NCBI GenBank assembly: GCA_021464245.1
Contig: JADCRB010000003.1
Location: 1 to 64,000 of the forward strand
Reading direction: 5' to 3'
DNA: 64,000 nucleotides
Source of the DNA: Carallia brachiata
Taxonomy: Eukaryota; Streptophyta; Magnoliopsida; Malpighiales; Rhizophoraceae
The position numbers and the translations under genes are program-made. Below the pieces are notes generated by a model. That model searched no databases. It was not told where the DNA came from and saw only the letters and a list, made by a program, of their open reading frames with translations. Of this stretch, positions 58,979 to 64,000 are shown one piece after another (the stretch's first letter is position 1; each line of letters begins with the position of its first letter).

Positions 58979-60811
58979 GTTGGACATGAGATGGAGAGGA
59001 CAGAGGGGCTTTGGCACACATCTGGAGACATGAATAATGGAGGTAGAAGTGGAAGAGTGATGACATGTGAATGTTATTCGTAAAGGTTAAAAATAGAGAA
59101 AATTACAAATGAGGCACTTGAACAATTAATTTTATATTTTACAGACAGGAGAATGTCGTTTATATGCAAAATTAGAAAGGGTTAGTATATGCATGTTGTT
59201 ATGCAGAGCCCAATTTTCATTTTTTTTTTAAACTTATGCACTAAAATTTTCCTTTTTTGTATGTCCATTGAAACTAGTAGCTTAATAATTGGAGAATGAA
59301 GAGTGAGAGAAAAACTAAAATTTAAGTATCAGATCTCTTAATTAAAGGCACTATCTTCAATTATATTGGCATTGTTGCTGTCAATTATAAAGGCACTATC
59401 ACCACTGGTGCAAGTATTTAATAATATTGGCATTGTTGCTGTCAATTATGGATTTGGCATGATAAATTGGACATGAGATGGAGAGGACATAGGGGCTTTG
59501 GCACACATCTGGAGACATGAGTAATAGAGGTAGAAGTGGAAGAGTGATGACATGTGAATGTTATTCGTAAAGGTTAAAAATAGAGAAAATTACAAATGAG
59601 GCACTTGAACGATTAATTTTATTTTACAGACAGGAATGTCGTTTATATGCAAAATTAGAAAGGGTTAGTATATGCATGTTGTTATGCAGAGCCCAATTTT
59701 CATTTTTTTTTTAAACTTATGCACTAAAATTTTCTTTTTTTGTATGTCCACTGAAACTAGTAGCTTAATAATTGGAGAATGAAGAGTGAGAGAAAAACTA
59801 AAATTTAAGTATCAGATCTCTTAATTAAAGGCACTATCTTCAATTATATTGGCATTGTTGCTGTCAATTATAAAGGCACTATTACCACTGGTGCAAGTAT
59901 TTAATAATATTGGCATTGTTGCTGTCAATTATGGATTTGGCATGATAAATTGGACATGAGATGGAGAGGACATAGGGGCTTTGGCACACATCTGGAGACA
60001 TGAATAATAGAGGTAGAAGTGGAAGAGTGATGACATGTGAATGTTATTCGTAAAGGTTAAAACTAGAGAAAATTACAAATGAGGCACTTGAACGATTAAT
60101 TTTATATTTTACCGACAGGAGAATGTCGTTTATATGCAAAATTAGAAAGGGTTAGTATATGCATGTTGTTATGCAGAGTCCAATTTTCATTTTTTTTTTA
60201 AACTTATGCACTAAAATTTTCCTTTTTTGTATGTCCACTGAAACTAGTAGCTTAATAATTGGAGAATGAAGAGTGAGAGAAAAACTAAAATTTAAGTATC
60301 AGATCTCTTAATTAAAGGCACTATCTTCAATTATATTGGCATTGTTGCTGTCAATTATAAATGCACTATCACCACTGGTGCAAGTATTTAATAATATTGG
60401 CATTGTTGCTGTCAATTATGGATTTGGCATGATAAGTTGGACATAAGATGGAGAGGACAGAGGGGCTTTGGCACACATCTGGAGACATGAATAATAGAGG
60501 TAGAAGTGGAAGAGTGATGACATGTGAACGTTATTCGTAAAGGTTAAAAATAGAGAAAATTACAAATGAGGCACTTGAACAATTAATTTTATATTTTACA
60601 GACAGGAGAATGTCGTTTATATGCAAAATTAGAAAGGGTTAGTATATGCACGTTGTTATGCAGAGTCCAATTTTCATTTTTTTTTTAAACTTATGCACTA
60701 AAATTTTCTTTTTTTGTATGTCCACTGAAACTAGTAGCTTAATAATTGGAGAATGAAGAGTGAGAGAAAAATTAAAATTTAAGTATCAGATCTCTTAATT
60801 AAAGGCACTAT
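58979..60811. repeat. Tandem array, about 3.8 copies of a 483-487 bp unit
   Basis: Units start at TTGGACATGAG-type sequence at 58980, 59467, 59950 and 60437, giving periods of 487, 483 and 487. The copies differ by only a few per cent by eye. Each unit contains two internal copies of ATTGGCATTGTTGCTGTCAA. The array begins immediately after the last readable CAMTA codon. It ends part-way through the fourth unit near TTAAAGGCACTA. No ORF. Confidence 0.93.
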
Positions 60812-62720
60812 TTTTAATTACCTTAATAAAGTTTTCATTATTATTTTTCTTAAACTTTGATATTATCACATATACTTTATTCAATCTCTCTCACTCAATA
60901 AACACTTTTTTTTGTTCTCTACGTTTATGTCTATATCTCTGCAGGCTATGAAGCGGAACTTTGTTAATCATTTTATTTGGAATCACAAGTACGGTTGAAT
61001 TGGGGTCGAGGTCACTATCCTGCAACTGAAAATGCAAATGCAGTATTCTTAAAATCATCCTAGGATGTGTGCCATGATGACCTCTTCATATACCTCTATT
61101 TGTAAAGGTATGTATGGCAACAATCAATATAGGGGAGTCTAAGTTTGGAGTGCAAGAAATGAAGGAGAAAGAAACGGAGGAGAAAGAAAAATGCACCAAC
61201 CAAAGAATTATTCGTACAGCGCGCGACCTGGTGATACCAAACAAACCCAGAATTATTCGTACGCTTGTTCGTTTTGATAGACATTTCAAATAGAAACAAA
61301 AAATGCCAACCAGCATGATCAGGTTCTTTTTATAATAAGTCTATCTGCACAAAATTACAAAAATTCGAAGAAAGGGAGGGAGCACGTGACCATTACAACA
61401 TGATATGATGTCAATTGCTACTGGTGGAGCTTCAATCCATTAATTAATTGATATAATAATTTGGTTTTTTTTCTCATTTTTTATACTTAATTAATAAAAT
61501 GTCCGCAAAATTATTCCTATCCAATTTGCATTGATTTTCCTTTATTTATTTTGTTTTTAATAAAATACACCTTTTTGGGAAAAATTACACCTCTATTTAG
61601 TCAAGCAATACTTAATTTTCGATGGATAAAAAAAACGACCTATGTCCTTTAGTAAGCATCCCAATGGCTAGATTTAGATTGTTATTTAAAGTTTTTAGAT
61701 TCTAATTTTAAGAAAAGGCAGTGTAAAATTTATGAGAAGAGCAAAAAATAATATTATGGCAAAATATAGAGAACGGGAGTCTAAGAAAAGAAATATAAAA
61801 AATAAAATTAAAAAAAAAAAGCATGACAAGCCATATTTATAGGCATTTGTTTATTTCAATATGTCCCATATTAGTTGTAACACACGTCACTCAGTTTTCC
61901 TTCTTTATATTTTTTAGAACATCACTCAGTTTTCAATTGTCTCTACTTTAACATTTCGTCTATGCTAATCGAATGTAACTAGATACAAAAACAAAGCAAA
62001 ATGCATGACAACTGACAAGCCATATTGTTGTTTTTAAGGTCCCAAAACAATGTTATATGTAAGAGCTTTAAAATGAATCAAGATGATGAATATTCAATAA
62101 TAACTGATTATATTGTGCCCAAAATACATGTTTAGTCTCCCAAAATACAATATTTGAAGTGCAGCTATTAAAAAGTCCTTTGAATCTGTCTTCACTAATA
62201 ATTGTATCCATTTTTTTTTTCATGTAATTCGAACTTTCTGGTGTTTGGGATGACAGACTGAAGAGTAACTATTGTGTTCTACGATGATTTGCCAATTGAT
62301 TTGCAACATAAGAACTTTTAATTTTGAGTTGTTAGGTTGATCAATTTCTGTATAATGAGATTGATTTAGAGGGGAAAAAAAAATCTATTATACTTTTTAT
62401 CACTTGTTAAGCACTTAAAACGATTATTATATTGATCAACATTGCTATAATTGTATTAATTCCTATTTTCATAATTATATTGATTTCATTGGTAGTCTGG
62501 TACCATCAATTTTCTTTTTTTTTTTTAATTTTTATTTTCCTAAATAAGCAACTGTCAATAATTTCGTGTTTAATTCATGTAACTTTGATATCTTTTCAAA
62601 TTCATTTAATTGACTCTAAGTAAGATTTTTTTTTTGGTCATTACTCTAAGTAAGATTTAACTGAGACTTTCAACTCTGAATTGAATGCAATTCAATGTCA
62701 ATTTTGCATTGATTGGTTGG

Positions 62721-62752
<32 letters not shown>

Positions 62753-63018
62753 GGTCTTGGTTGGAGCCTTTGGTACTTGGGGTTGTAGAAAATCGGTTGG
62801 GGTAAGTAGCCAACCCATAAAATATTTTGTCTTTGTCCAGACAAGTGAGCTCTCTTTGGGCCTGCAGCAAATTTAATCCAAATAAAATAAGCCCACTGGC
62901 AGATCTAAATCCGAGCTTGCCATTTAGGAAACTTTAAAGTTCTGGGCTGTGAGAAAAATGGATATCGTTGCCCAAAGCCGGTCAATTTCCGGATCGGGTT
63001 TCCGGGATAATCCGAAAA
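60812..63018. other. Intergenic, nothing recognised
   Basis: AT-rich, with an (AT)14 run at 62721-62748. No further CAMTA exon was found on the plus strand. Confidence 0.5.
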
Positions 63019-63766
63019 ATGGACACCGTTACTGGCACCTTCAACGTGTAAGCAAAGCTCCCTTCTTTTTTTCTTTATTTTTTTTTCTTGATTTTGTAAT
63101 GCTTGGAATGGGTGGGTTAAAGTTCGGTGTGCGTTTTATTCGCAATTTTTGGTGATCGGATACCTTTCACGATGGCCAATCCAGTTCTGTTCCGGCCAAA
63201 ATTGTTCCTTTCCGGCCGATCTTGTTCCGGTCAAGGCTTTGAACTAAAGAATTTCTTTCAATCAACTCTTTGAACTAAAGGATTTCTTTCAATCAACTAT
63301 GTAATCTTGAAATTAATCAATTTTAGGTCTGGATTGGGACAATAACTCTCTAGTGTTATATATAGATGAATTTTGATGTGTCCTTCCTTGTACTTAGGAT
63401 TATGGTGATCCAATTGTTAAGTTATTGCTCTTTGCTTGTTTTGCATTTGAATGAATCTTTGATTTTTATTTTTTTATTTTTTTTTTTCACTTTTTAGAGT
63501 TTCTAAAGGAGTGAGAGATATATATACCTGGGAATTTGCAGTCTGCCACCAGTAGCATTCCTTCAGGAAAATCCCTTGTGTACTTTGGTTTATTTCTGGC
63601 AACTGGGGTGTTCTTCGTCTTCATTGCCTTTGCCATGTTCCTTCCAGTGATTGTGCTAATGCCCCAGAGATTCGCAATCTGTTTTACACTTGGCTGTGGA
63701 TTTATCATCGGTTCGTTCTTTGCACTTAAAGGTCCATCCAGTCAACTTGCTCACATGACATCAAAA
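63019..63766 (+). pseudogene. SFT2: SFT2-type vesicle transport protein, fragment with frameshift
   Basis: SFT2 proteins are small tetraspanning membrane proteins that help endosome-derived vesicles fuse with the Golgi. The fragment has an exon end coding MDTVTGTFNV (to 63047, donor GTAAGC). After a 450-bp intron comes an exon at 63498-63766 that restores V-S-K-G-V-R-D-I and continues SATSSIPSGKSLVYFGLF, VFIAFAMFLPVIVLMPQRFA and LGCGFIIGSFFALKG, two of the four membrane segments. Between RDI and PGNLQSA there are four extra bases (TATA) at about 63521-63528, which breaks the frame. The upstream start codon region is not convincing, and the remaining exons are beyond the window. It could be a pseudogene or a gene with a mis-called TA run. 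Confidence 0.75.
63238..63299. repeat. Two direct repeats of about 31 bp in the SFT2 intron
   Basis: TTTGAACTAAAGAATTTCTT and TTTGAACTAAAGGATTTCTT, each followed by TCAATCAACT. Confidence 0.8.
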
Positions 63767-64000
63767 GTGGTATATTCCAAATCGGAAAAATCCTCACCTT
63801 AGTCGCAATTATCATTCTTCGATGGTCGGTTGATGTGGTTTGCTAGGGCTAATGCTTGTTTAGATTTGACTCAACAATTTGCCAAATGTGTCTATGTTTC
63901 TGCATCGACAGTATATGTTATTGATGTACAAAGAAGAGGACAATTGTGCCAACCAAGATTCCAATTGGCGTAATTTAACCTATTATTCAAATTTTGGTGA
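63767..64000 (+). other. Start of SFT2 downstream intron or flank
   Basis: After the donor-like GTGGTA at 63767 no further SFT2 exon is seen before the window ends. Confidence 0.4.

Noticed and set aside
58979..60811. Array considered as a CRISPR-like or satellite-centromere feature
   Set aside because: Units are about 487 bp, contiguous without spacers, and only 3.8 copies; plant nuclear context.
60945..61010. Possible fifth CAMTA exon after TCTCTGCAG at 60946
   Set aside because: The following frame (AMKRNFVNHFIW, stop) does not resemble the CG-1 continuation expected after NFQ.

Overview
The window is plant nuclear DNA, probably from a eudicot. The evidence is AT-rich intergenic DNA, GT-AG introns, a coiled-coil NBS-LRR (CNL) resistance-gene cluster, an alternative oxidase of the AOX2 type, a CAMTA CG-1 domain, a zinc-ribbon/RING-H2 ubiquitin ligase, Ty1-copia and Ty3-gypsy retrotransposons, and many small DNA transposons. 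I cannot name the species. There is a 505-base assembly gap (52990-53494) and a single N at 58978.

Layout. 1-28050 is a tandemly duplicated CNL locus on the minus strand. Copy 1 (1-847) is intact as far as it is visible and runs off the left edge. Copy 2 (8397-11575) has two frameshifts and two stops. Copy 3 (18068-26103) is broken by many lesions and by a 4.8-kb Ty1-copia element with 528-bp LTRs and a GTTTC target duplication. The duplicated spacers act as filled/empty-site pairs, which date several insertions: an 888-bp DNA element at 3960, a solo LTR at 5571 and a 210-bp insert at 16045. 31566-32530 is a single-exon RING-H2 E3 ligase. 37780-40429 (minus) is a four-exon AOX gene with a 500-bp foldback transposon about 160 bp upstream of its start codon. 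42660-43300 holds relics of retroelement RNase H and copia protease. 44158-53853 is a decayed Tat-like Ty3-gypsy element. 55418-58977 is the 5' end of a CAMTA gene that stops inside the CG-1 domain, exactly where an array of about 487-bp tandem repeats begins. 63019-63766 is a piece of an SFT2-type Golgi transport gene with a frame-breaking TA expansion.

Main discovery candidate. Between the integrase and the 3' LTR of the gypsy element, on the same strand, lies an intronless WUSCHEL-clade homeobox ORF (51996-52544; ancestral start probably 51927). It has a WOX homeodomain, a WUS-box (TLPLFP) and a C-terminal EAR-type LDLEL. A TATA box lies about 90 bp upstream of the probable ancestral start. 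A developmental master-regulator gene therefore appears to have been captured by an LTR retrotransposon, and its frame is better kept than the element's own genes.

Several otherwise healthy genes (RING, AOX) carry one single-base loss in a short homopolymer or GC-rich run. I suspect consensus errors there. The resistance-gene copies and the retroelements also carry nonsense changes that look like real decay.
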